NCBI GenBank assembly: GCA_016709675.1
Contig: JADJMH010000016.1
Span: 185,763 to 249,762, forward strand
From: Candidatus Accumulibacter proximus
Lineage (GTDB): Bacteria; Pseudomonadota; Gammaproteobacteria; Burkholderiales; Rhodocyclaceae
Length of the DNA stretch: 64,000 nt
Direction: 5' to 3'
The position numbers and the translations under genes were made by a program. Below the pieces are notes generated by a model. It had not been told where the DNA came from. It searched no databases and worked only from the letters and a program-made list of their open reading frames with translations. This document shows, one piece after another, positions 17,873 to 27,346 of the stretch. Numbering within the stretch: position 1 is the stretch's first letter; the number at the start of each line of letters is the position of its first letter.

Positions 17873-20017
17873 GCCAACGCTGCCGCCGAGGTAGCCAGGC
17901 CGCGTGTCGCCTTGATCCTCGGCGGCGGCGGCGCACGCGGTGCGGCGCACATTGGCGTCCTCGAGGTGCTCGAGAAGCTGCGCGTGCCGGTTGACTGCGT
18001 CGCCGGCACCAGCATGGGCGCGCTGGTCGCCGGCGTATACGCCGGCGGCATGTCGCCAGCGAAGATGCGCGAAGAGCTTGCCAAAGCGGACTGGGACGAC
18101 CTGTTTCAGGACGCCCCGCCCTACTCGCAGCGGCCTTTTCGCAACAAGGTGCAGGACAGGCTTTACCTGCCGGCCTCGGAAACCGGCGTCGGCCCCGATG
18201 GCCTGAGGTATCAGACGGGGATCGTCACCGGGCAGAAGATCAAGCTGTTCTTCAACCAACTGGTCGGTGACCATGTCGGCCAGCGCAGGATCGAGGATCT
18301 GCCTCTGCCGCTTTCGATCATTGCCACGGATATCGTCCATGGCCAGCAGGTGGTCTTCCGTAGCGGCAGCCTGTCATCGGCCATGCGCGCCAGCATGTCG
18401 GTTCCCGGCCTGATGTCGCCGGTCGAGATCAACGGAGAGAAGCTGGTGGACGGTGGCCTGGTCAATAACGTACCGATCGACGAAGCGCGTTCGCGCTGTC
18501 AGGCGGACATCGCGATTGCTGTCAACGTCGGTTCGCCGCTGTTGAAGGCAGATGAAATCGGCAGCCTGCTGAGTGTTGCGGCCCAGATGGTCAATATCCT
18601 GACGGAGCAGAACGTCGTCCGCTCGCTGGCCACCCTCAAAGCAACGGACATCTACATCAAGCCCGACCTTGAAGGAATCACCGCCGGTGACTTCAAGCGC
18701 ACTTCGGAAACGGCTGACCGGGGCGTCGCGGCAACCGAAGCGCTTGCCGATCGCCTGCGTCCACTGGCTGTCAGCGAAGCCGACTATGCAGCCTGGTCGG
18801 AAAACATACAGCTTGCCCGACGCGAGGCGCCCAAGGTACACGAAATCCAGATCGCCGGACTCAAGCGGGTCAACCCGGTCATGGTCGAGCAGCATCTCGG
18901 AATCAAACCGGGTGACGCTATCTCGCCCTCGAGCTTCAACAACGATCTGATGCAAACCTATGGAGACGGCTACTACGAGAGCGTTGATTACTCTCTGGAC
19001 GATACAGTGCGCGAGCGCAACATTCTGCGCGTGACGCCGCTCGAGAAGAGTTGGGGCCCCAATTATCTCCGCTACGGCGTCAGTCTCGACAGCAACTTCA
19101 AGAGCGACTCCAGCTACACCTTGCGTCTCGCCTATCAGAAAACCTGGCTGAACCATCTTGGAGGGGAATTCGTGGCCTTCGGCGAGATCGGCTCGGTCAA
19201 CCGCGTCGGGGTGGACTATTACCAGCCGGTCGACGAGCGCCAGCGCTACTTCCTGGAAACCAATCTGGCTTATGGCAGCCAGGTTAGCCCGATTTTTGAG
19301 AACGACAACAAGCTCGCCGAATACCGCGTCACCAAGGGCGTAGTCAAACTCAGCGGAGGGATCAACCTCGGCACGCTGGGTCAGGTCCGTGCCGGTTGGG
19401 AGGAAAACTGGTGGAACGCCAAGCTCGATGTTGGCTCTCCCTTCCTCCCGGATCTGTCGAAGCGCTATGGCGGCTGGATTGCGCAGGCCGACCTCGATAG
19501 CTCTGACCGCCTCTATTTCCCGACCACCGGCTGGTTCTCAAAGGTCAGTTATTTCGACTCGGCGGCCGAAGGCTTCAGCAAACTCAACGCCACCGCGGGC
19601 GTCTACGCGAGCATGGGCGACTGGGTGCTGAATAGCCGCGTGTCGTATCAGGGTTCCCTCGACGGGCAACTGCCGATCTACGATTCCGGCAGCCTTGGCG
19701 GCGTGTTCAACATGACCGCCTTTGGGCCTGGTCAACTGAAGGGGGACGACATGACCTATGGCAGTCTGCGCGCAGAAAGGATCATCGGCCGCCTGCCACT
19801 TGGCCTGCGTGGAGACATGCGGCTCGGGCTGATAGTCGAAGCGGCCAAAGTTGGTACCCCTTATACCGAAACCGAACTGAAAGGCTGGATCAACTCGACC
19901 GCGATCTATCTCGGTGGTGAGACCCCGCTGGGCCCGATCTACTTCGGTTACGGCTATTCGACGTCGGGCTCGACCGGCGGCTATTCCAATCTCTACCTGC
20001 TCCTCGGGGTACCCTGA
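17813..20017 (+). CDS. Patatin-like phospholipase with POTRA and beta-barrel (PlpD-type, type Vd secretion)
   Basis: 734 aa. Signal peptide 1-24. Patatin domain about 28-330: oxyanion loop GGGGARGAAHIG, nucleophile GTSMG (Ser67) and DGGLVNN (Asp about 213) form the Ser-Asp dyad. A POTRA-like segment (VHEIQIAGLKRVNPVMVEQHLGIKPGD) follows, then about 330 residues of alternating aromatic/polar strands typical of an Omp85-like 16-strand barrel. This is the PlpD layout, in which the barrel anchors or releases a secreted phospholipase A1. The start at 17813 overlaps the stop of a duplicated mini-frame, suggesting translational coupling. Confidence 0.87.
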   Translation: MNSVSWRGLLLLALLATAALANAAAEVARPRVALILGGGGARGAAHIGVLEVLEKLRVPVDCVAGTSMGALVAGVYAGGMSPAKMREELAKADWDDLFQDAPPYSQRPFRNKVQDRLYLPASETGVGPDGLRYQTGIVTGQKIKLFFNQLVGDHVGQRRIEDLPLPLSIIATDIVHGQQVVFRSGSLSSAMRASMSVPGLMSPVEINGEKLVDGGLVNNVPIDEARSRCQADIAIAVNVGSPLLKADEIGSLLSVAAQMVNILTEQNVVRSLATLKATDIYIKPDLEGITAGDFKRTSETADRGVAATEALADRLRPLAVSEADYAAWSENIQLARREAPKVHEIQIAGLKRVNPVMVEQHLGIKPGDAISPSSFNNDLMQTYGDGYYESVDYSLDDTVRERNILRVTPLEKSWGPNYLRYGVSLDSNFKSDSSYTLRLAYQKTWLNHLGGEFVAFGEIGSVNRVGVDYYQPVDERQRYFLETNLAYGSQVSPIFENDNKLAEYRVTKGVVKLSGGINLGTLGQVRAGWEENWWNAKLDVGSPFLPDLSKRYGGWIAQADLDSSDRLYFPTTGWFSKVSYFDSAAEGFSKLNATAGVYASMGDWVLNSRVSYQGSLDGQLPIYDSGSLGGVFNMTAFGPGQLKGDDMTYGSLRAERIIGRLPLGLRGDMRLGLIVEAAKVGTPYTETELKGWINSTAIYLGGETPLGPIYFGYGYSTSGSTGGYSNLYLLLGVP

Positions 20018-20114
20018 TCGAGCGGAGGCGACTGCTTCGATCAGCCGCGCCGGCCGCGTGCCGAGACCAGGATTCAGGAGCTGATCCGAGGCGGGGTTTC
20101 GACCGACGGGGCCG
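20018..20114. other. Short convergent intergenic gap
   Basis: 97 bases between the convergent patatin and potassium-channel genes. No convincing terminator with a T-run was found. Confidence 0.5.
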
Positions 20115-21839
20115 CTAAGGCCGCGTCGTATCGCGCGCCGCAGCCTTGCCGGATTGGCTCAGCAAGCGCCACAGCCAGCCCTGCGCACCGCGACCGGTGA
20201 GCATGTAGTCGAGTGCGTTTCGATTGTCGAGCGCCAGGTTCTGGGCCGCCTTGGCGACGCGCGTCCCGGCGAAAAGGAGCTGATCACCGGGTTGCAGCAT
20301 CATCTCGTCGGCCGGCAGTTCGTGGTCGCGACCGTCACGTACCAGCAACAGCGGCAGCAGCGGCAGCGACTCCTGATGCGCCGCCGGGTCCCGACGCAGG
20401 ACACCGAGGGCCATCGTCGCCTGCTCCATCATCAGCAGGCGGTGCACCGCCGGTGCGTCCGCCGCGTTGATCCGCACCCCCCAGACCAGCGGTACGCGCT
20501 GACCACAGAGTTCTTCGAGTTGTTTGGCAATGGCAGCAGCACGCGCCTCCGGCCAGCTACGAACCAGCCCGAGAAAGCGCGCCAGCAAGGGTGAGGTGAT
20601 CAGCGCCAGGCATTCACGTGCCACAATCCGCGAAGGCACCATGGTGAAGTCCGCGTCGTAGGCGTCGAACAGGACCTGGTTTGCCACCCGGTTCTGGCGA
20701 ACCACGACAAACAGATCCGGGTTGACCTCCTTGGCGGTCATGGCAATCGACAGGTTGTTGGTATCGCTGTCACCGCCGGCGACGATGCCCACCGCCGTCT
20801 CTATCCCGGCCTGCCGCAGCGGCTCCGCTTCCGTGCCATGGCCAACGATGTGATGAACGTTGATCGGTAGAGAGGAATCCGGCTCGATGACCGTCAGCCT
20901 GACCCCCTGTCGCGTCAGATTTCGTACGACTGCCTGCCCGAAGCGCCCGTAGCCACAGACGATCCAGTCGCCGGCCGGTGGGTCGTGTCGCTCGGGCACT
21001 TCCTGACCCGGCAGACCAGTGAGCAGGTCAACCAGGCGGAACCAGTTCGGGGAATGAATCGCCTGCGCCAGATAGTCAGCGAATTTCTCGAAGTGATTGA
21101 CTACGTAGTGGGTACCAAACGACATCATGTTGCGCTCGATTGCTGGACTCGCGACCCGGGCGACGACCATCAGGCGGGGATTGATCAGGCGGCTGGCAAT
21201 CGCCACCGCCAGATTCGCCGAATCGTCATCGGTGATTGCCAGCACGCCGCGGCAACTCCGGTGCTCCAGGCCCGCCATCAATAGCTGCTGCGGCTGCGCC
21301 GCATCGGCACAAAGGGCGAGAATGTCGGCAGCGAAGTCTTCGAGTTCGAGCTCCTGGATTCTTGCTTCGTCGCGCTCGATGGCAACCACCCGGATGCCCT
21401 CCCGGTCTAGGGCGCGCGCGATCAGCAGGCCGGTCTCGCCGCAGCCACAGAGGATATAGAAAGGCTCGCCGAGCTGTCTGATGCGACGCCCGAAACGAGC
21501 GGTCAGCAGAACCTGCTGAAAGCCCTTGTCCTGGACCAGCGACAACAGGCTGATGATCGAGTATGACCAGCCGATCACCGAGAGGAAGATCACCACCGAG
21601 ACCCACATCCGCTGCGCCTCGGAAAACGCCACTGGCAGTTCGCCGAAACCGATCGTGCTGGCGGTATAGCTGACAAAGTAAAAGGCGTGGAAAAAACTCA
21701 TCGGCGGCGCCGGCTGGCCTTGCGCGTCAATCCCGGGAATCAGCGTCAGGCCCAGCGTTGACAGCGCATAGATGACGATCAGCACGATCAGCGGTGCACG
21801 CATCCGCCGCAGCGCGAGAAAGAAGACGCTGGCGTTCAT
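20115..21839 (-). CDS. Two-TM potassium channel with two TrkA-N (RCK) domains
   Basis: 574 aa. The N-terminal pore module has helices about 14-35 and 75-100 around the selectivity filter STIGFGE (61-67). Two RCK/TrkA-N Rossmann domains follow: the first begins FYILCGCGETGLLIARALDREGIRVVAIERD; the second begins WIVCGYGRFGQAVVRNLTRQGVRLTVIEPD. A C-terminal TrkA-C-like region (LPADEMMLQPGDQLLFAG) closes the protein. Expected role: ligand-gated K+ conductance across the inner membrane. The next gene (21853-22236) ends 13 bases upstream of its start, so the pair is probably co-transcribed. Confidence 0.88.
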   Translation of the reverse strand: MNASVFFLALRRMRAPLIVLIVIYALSTLGLTLIPGIDAQGQPAPPMSFFHAFYFVSYTASTIGFGELPVAFSEAQRMWVSVVIFLSVIGWSYSIISLLSLVQDKGFQQVLLTARFGRRIRQLGEPFYILCGCGETGLLIARALDREGIRVVAIERDEARIQELELEDFAADILALCADAAQPQQLLMAGLEHRSCRGVLAITDDDSANLAVAIASRLINPRLMVVARVASPAIERNMMSFGTHYVVNHFEKFADYLAQAIHSPNWFRLVDLLTGLPGQEVPERHDPPAGDWIVCGYGRFGQAVVRNLTRQGVRLTVIEPDSSLPINVHHIVGHGTEAEPLRQAGIETAVGIVAGGDSDTNNLSIAMTAKEVNPDLFVVVRQNRVANQVLFDAYDADFTMVPSRIVARECLALITSPLLARFLGLVRSWPEARAAAIAKQLEELCGQRVPLVWGVRINAADAPAVHRLLMMEQATMALGVLRRDPAAHQESLPLLPLLLVRDGRDHELPADEMMLQPGDQLLFAGTRVAKAAQNLALDNRNALDYMLTGRGAQGWLWRLLSQSGKAAARDTTRP

Positions 21840-21852
21840 TGCAACGCCATCA

Positions 21853-22236
21853 CTAGCGCCGCAGCATCACGGTTTCCGCGATCAGCAGAATGACTGAAAC
21901 GACGTTGGCAAACAGTGCCCCGCCGCTTAGCGAAACCACGCTGGTGGTGACATCCGCCGACATCCCCTCGCCCGTGACATGTACCGCGATAGCCCAGACA
22001 CAGGCGGCCGCGACCAGTTGCAGGTCGGCTACCAGGCTGGTGGACAGATGCACCGCGCCGATCTGCGTGCGGTCACCGAACTTGAGCACCGTGGCTATCA
22101 GATTGACGACTATGGCGGCGAACAACTCGTAGATGTGATGGTGCCTTGGCTCGTCGATTTCGCCGATGAAGAAGCCGAAGTTCAGCGTTGCGGCAAGCAC
22201 AATAAAGAAACCAAAAACCACTTTCTCGAGGTTCAT
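21853..22236 (-). CDS. Small membrane protein, DUF6394-like
   Basis: 127 aa with four predicted membrane segments (starting VVFGFFIVLAATLNFGFFIG, then ELFAAIVVNLIATVLKF, DLQLVAAACVWAIAVHV and LFANVVSVILLIAETVML). The GEIDEPRHHHIYELFAAIVVNLIATVLK core is what I recall of DUF6394 proteins, which usually accompany TrkA-N channels. The start at 22236 is chosen because GGAG lies 9 nt upstream; upstream ATGs at 22251 and 22299 are weaker. It precedes the channel gene on the same strand by 13 bases, so an accessory role in K+ transport is likely but unproven. Confidence 0.7.
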   Translation of the reverse strand: MNLEKVVFGFFIVLAATLNFGFFIGEIDEPRHHHIYELFAAIVVNLIATVLKFGDRTQIGAVHLSTSLVADLQLVAAACVWAIAVHVTGEGMSADVTTSVVSLSGGALFANVVSVILLIAETVMLRR

Positions 22237-22311
22237 GAGCACCATCTCCATACCGGGCGAAACCGTTGCGCCATCCGCAACGGGATGACTGGAAAGCATA
22301 CTCGCCCAAAA

Positions 22312-22342
22312 TGCGAAAAGAAAAGTGGGAGCGACTTCGCTC
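22312..22342 (-). terminator. Terminator after the restriction gene
   Basis: On the minus strand a GAGCGA/TCGCTC hairpin (22329-22342) is followed by CCACTTTTCTTTT. Immediately upstream lies a second, perfect 10-bp hairpin (CTTCCTCGCA / TGCGAGGAAG, 22347-22370). They follow the restriction gene stop at 22379. Confidence 0.6.
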
Positions 22343-22378
22343 GGATCTTCCTCGCACTCTTGCGAGGAAGGCTTCAGA

Positions 22379-23106
22379 CTAGGTGCTGAATCGCTTATCG
22401 TATTCGCGTGACAAGCGAAGGAGCAGCGAGGAATATTCCTTCTCCGTTTGCGTGAGATTCACCCATTCGAAAGGGAAGGGCGGAATGTTGGTCGCGCGGA
22501 AGCGGAGAATTTGCAACTCAAAGAAATGTGGCTGGGCTTCTGCGCGAACTCTTTGCTCTGCGGTGGTGGCTTCCTGGTTGGGATGCTTCTCCCTCCTGCC
22601 ATCGGTCAGATACTCGCGGTCACCCTCGTAGGACGTGTAGCTCGACGCCTGGTTGATGCCGACAATTCCAATACAGATCGGATTCCCGCCCGTCCGTTTG
22701 AACTGTTCTGCTTGGCGAATGAGATCGCCAATCACACGATCAATCTGCTTGATCATGGCCTTTGCGAGTATTTTTGTTTCAGCTCCGATTTCGATATTGG
22801 CTATTTCGCCCCTTGCGACATGTAGACCATCTTCGGCAATCGCCATTGCGGTCGGGACGAGTTCCCCAAACGTACCGTCGCCACGTCGTGATTTCTTGCC
22901 GACTGCTTTGTTGGCGGTGTTGACGACCCTTTCCCGACGAGCGATACGTTCCGCGAGCAAGGTGGACTTCCCGAGCGCGACCAAGTCTTCGTACAACGGC
23001 TCGCGATTAGGTCTCCGAGGATCGGGTTGCGGTGTTGATACTTCTGACCGTCGAAAGTGGAGCGAAAGGTATTCAACAAAGAAAAAGAACTTTCGGTCTT
23101 GCTCAT
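22379..23106 (-). pseudogene. Restriction endonuclease partner, frameshifted
   Basis: The gene starts at 23106 (MSKTESSFSLLNTFRSTFDG), overlapping the methyltransferase stop by ATGA. After about 25 codons (...QKYQHRN) the coding pattern leaves this frame near 23020-23035 and continues in another frame as DPRRPNREPLYEDLVALGKSTLL to the stop at 22379. The joined product would be about 242 aa. Position and coupling mark it as the cognate type II restriction enzyme; I cannot name the specificity. Charged residues suitable for a PD-(D/E)XK site are present, but no motif is certain. The shift may be real decay or an assembly error. Confidence 0.7.
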
Positions 23107-24173
23107 TGGGTCACCACTGAAGCCACAGTAGATCCCAATGTCCTGGGTAACCAGGCCGCTTCACGAAGGCGTGCCTCGGCCATGGCATGATAAGCTGCTT
23201 GTAGCTCGTTGCTGATGCTGTTGCGACCGCAAACGAGAGCAGCCAAGGCCGTGGTACCCGTCCCCGAAAATGGGTCGAGAACGATATCGCCGGCGAAGGA
23301 GAACATCCGTATCAGCCGTTCCGCGAGAGAAACAGGATAAGGCGCCGGGTGACCTCGACGTGTCGATTCCCCCTTGATGTCGCTCCAGGTCGAACGCATC
23401 CAGGCTTGCATCTCATCCTTGGTCAACATGGACAGGACACGCTGGAGTTCGTTCGGAGAGCGATAGTTTCCACCCTTGCGCATGAACAGAATGTACTCGA
23501 CATCATTTTTGATTATCGCACCAGGTTGGTAAGGCTTACCGTAGAATCCCGCGCCATTTCCCTTAGCCTCCGTCACACCATTAGCGATCTTTTGCCAAAT
23601 AATGGGGGTAAGGCAATCCAGCCCGAATCGCCGTGAACGGACCTGTATATCGGCATGAAGGGGCATGACGAAATGCCTTCCAACGCGCTTGCGCGGGACG
23701 CAAACGTCCCCCACGACGCAGCAGATCCTTCCACCTGGGATGAGAACCCTACTGCACTCCAACCATACTTTGTCCAGCTCGTCCAGGAAGGTCTCGTAGT
23801 CCTCCACGTCGCCGAGCTGCTCATCGCTGTGTTCGTATTCCTTGAGAGTCCAATACGGTGGCGACGTCACGACCAGGTGGACGCTTTCGTCATGGACCCA
23901 GGAGAGCGAGCGGGCGTCACCCCGGTGGAGTACATGCCGGGTCTGATCGTAAGGTGCCGGCCATGGTAGATTCCGCATCAGGCAGTTTACCCGGAGCAAA
24001 CGTTCGACGGCCCCGGGAGCATTGTCTGATTTCGGAAGATCTTGCAGGAGCGCATTAACCGTCTTGTAAGCATCCTCCGCCGCCCGTTTTGAACATTCAA
24101 CAGCTGGCCGAAACGCTAACACCTCGCCAGCCCGGTGGTCTTTGTCTTGTGGTTTGCGCGCTAATGCTTTCAT
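23103..24173 (-). CDS. Type II DNA methyltransferase (N4-cytosine/N6-adenine, beta-class order)
   Basis: 356 aa. The catalytic motif TSPPYW (motif IV) comes before the SAM-binding DPFSGTGTT (motif I), the order of beta-class amino-methyltransferases; SPPY with a preceding Ser/Thr favours N4-cytosine methylation. Other conserved parts are PGGRICCVVGDV and PYPVSLAERLIRMFS. The ATG at 24173 is used; a TTG at 24182 would add three residues. Its stop overlaps the start of the restriction partner. The base composition is lower in GC than the flanks, which suggests transfer. With the partner frameshifted it may act as an orphan methylase. Confidence 0.87.
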   Translation of the reverse strand: MKALARKPQDKDHRAGEVLAFRPAVECSKRAAEDAYKTVNALLQDLPKSDNAPGAVERLLRVNCLMRNLPWPAPYDQTRHVLHRGDARSLSWVHDESVHLVVTSPPYWTLKEYEHSDEQLGDVEDYETFLDELDKVWLECSRVLIPGGRICCVVGDVCVPRKRVGRHFVMPLHADIQVRSRRFGLDCLTPIIWQKIANGVTEAKGNGAGFYGKPYQPGAIIKNDVEYILFMRKGGNYRSPNELQRVLSMLTKDEMQAWMRSTWSDIKGESTRRGHPAPYPVSLAERLIRMFSFAGDIVLDPFSGTGTTALAALVCGRNSISNELQAAYHAMAEARLREAAWLPRTLGSTVASVVTQ

Positions 24174-24223
24174 GCTACTCAACGACTCAGAGATGTAATG
24201 GGGTCGTGTTCACTTGAACACTT

Positions 24224-27200
24224 TCACGCTTTGGAGTCAATGGATGGCAATTCGGGGTTGGAAGCGGCCAATCGGTCGGTCAGCGAGCCTCGACGCGGCT
24301 CAGCGTCGCCGGCCTTTCGCCTAGCAAGCAGGGTATAAACGGTCGGCACGACGAAGAGCGTGAACAAGGTACCGAGCAATAGGCCACCGACAATGACCCA
24401 ACCGATCTGCTGCCGGCTTTCGGCACCGGCACCCCTCGCCAGAGCGAGCGGGATCGTCCCCAGCACCATCGCCCCGGTGGTCATCAGGATCGGCCGCAGG
24501 CGCAGCTCGGAAGCCTCGATCACCGCCTGCCGGAGGTCGCGACCCTGCTGCTGCAACTGGTTGGCGAATTCGACGATCAGGATGCCGTGCTTGGTGATCA
24601 GGCCGACCAGCGTCACCAGCCCGATCTGGCTGTACACATTGAGCGTGCCGCCGCTGAGCAGCAGGGCCAGCAGGGCGCCGGTCATCGACAGCGGCACGGT
24701 CAGCATGATGATGAACGGGTCGCGGAAACTCTCGAACTGGGCCGCCAGCACCAGATAGATGAAGGCCAGCGCGAGGACGAAGGTCAGCGCCAGCGACGAC
24801 GACGAGAGCTTGAACTCGCGTGACTGGCCGGCATAGTCGACGGCGTAGCCGGCCGGCAGCACGCGGCCGGCCGCCGCTTCGAGAAACTGCAGCGCCTCGC
24901 CCATGGCGTAGCCCGGCGTCAGGTTGGCGGTGATGGTGACCGCCCGCCGTTGCCCGAAATGGTTCAGCTCGCGCGGGCTGACCGTCTCGTCAACGGTCAG
25001 CAGATTGGCCAGCGGAATCATGCTGCCATCCCTCGCGCGAACGAAGATGTCGCGGATGTCGGAAGGCGTTGCCCGATCAGCATCGGCCACCTGGACGATC
25101 ACGTCATACTGCTCACCTGCACGCTTGAAGCGGGTGACCTGGCGACCGCCGAGCATGGTTTCCAGCGTCCGGCCGACGGTTTCGATCTGCACGCCGGTAT
25201 CGATCGACTTGTCGCGATTGACGATCACCGACAGCTCGGGCTTGTTCAGCTTGAGATCGGTGTCGACGTTGGTGAAGCCGGGGTTTTTCGCCACCTCTTC
25301 GAGAATCCTGCCGGTCATCTGGTCCAGTTCCGCGTAGGATGCCGAAGTCACGATGACGAAATTGATCGGTCGCTCGCGCGGGCTCTGGCCCAGCGAGGGT
25401 GGCAGGACGGGGAACGCGAGTACCCCAGGGATGCCCATGAACTTCGGGAACAGTTCCTTGACCACCGCCGCCGAGTTGCGCTGACGTTTATTCCAGTCTG
25501 CCAAGCCGACAAAGGAGATCCCCTGACTGACCGTCGGGTTGCCGGAGACAACGAAGTAGCGCTCGATATCGGGGGTATTGGCGTAGATGCCTTCGATCTC
25601 CCGCGCGTAGCGGTCGGTGTAGTCGAGCGTTGCACCTTCGGGCCCGAGAAAAACGCCGATGATGACCCCGCGGTCTTCGATCGGTGCCAGCTCGGACTGC
25701 AGCGCGCGGAGCAGCAGCACGTTCGAGCCGGCGACCAGGGCGAACGCCAGCATCACCAGCCAGCGCCGCGCCAGCGCGGCGGTGAGCAGCCGCCGGTAGC
25801 CACGGGTCATGCCGTCGAGGAAGCTCTCGACCCACAGGTAGGCCCTCCCGTGCCGGGTCTCGTGCTTGAGCAGCACTGAGCACATCATCGGCGACAGCGT
25901 CAACGCCACGAAGCCGGACACCAACACCGCCCCGGCCAGGGTCAGCGCGAACTCGACGAACAGCTTGCCGGTACGCCCGGTCATGAATGCCACTGGCGCA
26001 TAGACTGCGGCCAGGGTGATGGTCATCGCGACGACGGCAAAGCCGATTTCCTGCGCACCCTGCAATGCCGCTTGCCTTCTCGGCATGCCTGCCTCGATAT
26101 GGCGATAGATGTTCTCCAGCACGACGATTGCATCGTCCACCACCAGACCGATGGCCAGCACCAGCGCCAGCAAGGTCAGCGTGTTGATGGTGAAGCCGAG
26201 CACCAGCATCAGCGCAAAGGCACCGATCAGCGACACCGGAATCGTCACCAGCGGTATCAGTGTGGCGCGGAAGTTGCGCAGAAAGAAAAAGATGATCAGC
26301 AGCACCAGCAGCATCGCCTCGCCAATGGTCTTGAATACCGCATCGATCGAGCGGTCGATGAACACTGATGAGTCGTAGGCGATGTTCGCGGTCATTCCCG
26401 GCGGCAGTTCGCTGATCACCTTCGGCAACTCGGCGCGCAGCGCGCGCGAGAGTTCCAGCGGGTTCGCCGTCGCCTGCTTGATGACCCCCAGGGCGACTGC
26501 CGGTCGGCCCTTGAAACGCACGCTGCTGCGCTCCGAAGCGGCGCCGATCTCGACCCGGCCGAGGTCGGCGATGCGCACCGGGTAGCTGCCCCTGGCGTCG
26601 GCCGCCTGTTTGACGATGATCTCGGCAAACTGTGCCGGCTCGGTCAGATCGGTGCGCGCAACCACCGAGAATTCGCGGCTCTCGCTTTCGATGCGGCCGG
26701 CCGGCACCTCGACGTTCTGCCGCCGCAAGGCATCCTCGACGTCCTGCGGCGTCAGATTGAAAGCGGCCAGGCGATCACGATCGAGCCAGATGCGCATGGC
26801 GAATTTGCGCTCGCCGAAGACGCGCACGTCGGCCGCACCGGGCAGCGTCTGCAGGCGCGGCTTGACGATCCGGTTGGCGAAGTCGGTGACTTCGAGCGCG
26901 GAATGCTGGTCGGAAGAAAAGGCAATCCAGATGATCGGATTGGCATCGGCTTCGACCTTGGCAATCACCGGCTCGTCGATATCGGCGGGCAGCTTGTTGC
27001 GAACGCGCGAAACGCGGTCGCGCACGTCCGATGCCGCCGAGTCCGGATTACGTTCGAGTTTGAAGCGCACCGAGATCTGACTGTTCTCCTGGCGCGAGAT
27101 CGAGGTGATGACATCGACCCCCTCGATGCCAGCCAGCGAATCCTCGAGCGGCTTGCTGATCTGCGACTCGACGATCTCGGCCGAAGCGCCGCGATAGGTG

Positions 27201-27346
27201 GTATCGACGGTCACCACCGGCTCATCTATCTTCGGATACTCGCGCACCGGCAGTCGGGTGTAGGAGACCAATCCGATCAGCATGATCGCCAGCGAGAGCA
27301 CGGTCGCAAAAACCGGACGACGGATGCACAGCTCGGAGATCTTCAT
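24224..27346 (-). CDS. RND efflux transporter (HAE1/AcrB family)
   Basis: 1040 aa, typical of the family. The N-terminal helix (MKISELCIRRPVFATVLSLAIMLIGLVSY), two large periplasmic loops and 12 membrane helices are recognisable. The proton-relay helix has the paired acids in LVLAIGLVVDDAIVVLENIYRHIEAG. Highly conserved segments include VTISVNLVG-like SLIGAFALML and the C-terminal GGLLLGTLFTLFVVPTVYTLLAR. It overlaps the upstream membrane-fusion gene by ATGA, forming an operon. No outer-membrane TolC-type gene is in the operon, so a shared channel is expected. Substrates are unknown. Confidence 0.93.
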   Translation of the reverse strand: MKISELCIRRPVFATVLSLAIMLIGLVSYTRLPVREYPKIDEPVVTVDTTYRGASAEIVESQISKPLEDSLAGIEGVDVITSISRQENSQISVRFKLERNPDSAASDVRDRVSRVRNKLPADIDEPVIAKVEADANPIIWIAFSSDQHSALEVTDFANRIVKPRLQTLPGAADVRVFGERKFAMRIWLDRDRLAAFNLTPQDVEDALRRQNVEVPAGRIESESREFSVVARTDLTEPAQFAEIIVKQAADARGSYPVRIADLGRVEIGAASERSSVRFKGRPAVALGVIKQATANPLELSRALRAELPKVISELPPGMTANIAYDSSVFIDRSIDAVFKTIGEAMLLVLLIIFFFLRNFRATLIPLVTIPVSLIGAFALMLVLGFTINTLTLLALVLAIGLVVDDAIVVLENIYRHIEAGMPRRQAALQGAQEIGFAVVAMTITLAAVYAPVAFMTGRTGKLFVEFALTLAGAVLVSGFVALTLSPMMCSVLLKHETRHGRAYLWVESFLDGMTRGYRRLLTAALARRWLVMLAFALVAGSNVLLLRALQSELAPIEDRGVIIGVFLGPEGATLDYTDRYAREIEGIYANTPDIERYFVVSGNPTVSQGISFVGLADWNKRQRNSAAVVKELFPKFMGIPGVLAFPVLPPSLGQSPRERPINFVIVTSASYAELDQMTGRILEEVAKNPGFTNVDTDLKLNKPELSVIVNRDKSIDTGVQIETVGRTLETMLGGRQVTRFKRAGEQYDVIVQVADADRATPSDIRDIFVRARDGSMIPLANLLTVDETVSPRELNHFGQRRAVTITANLTPGYAMGEALQFLEAAAGRVLPAGYAVDYAGQSREFKLSSSSLALTFVLALAFIYLVLAAQFESFRDPFIIMLTVPLSMTGALLALLLSGGTLNVYSQIGLVTLVGLITKHGILIVEFANQLQQQGRDLRQAVIEASELRLRPILMTTGAMVLGTIPLALARGAGAESRQQIGWVIVGGLLLGTLFTLFVVPTVYTLLARRKAGDAEPRRGSLTDRLAASNPELPSIDSKA

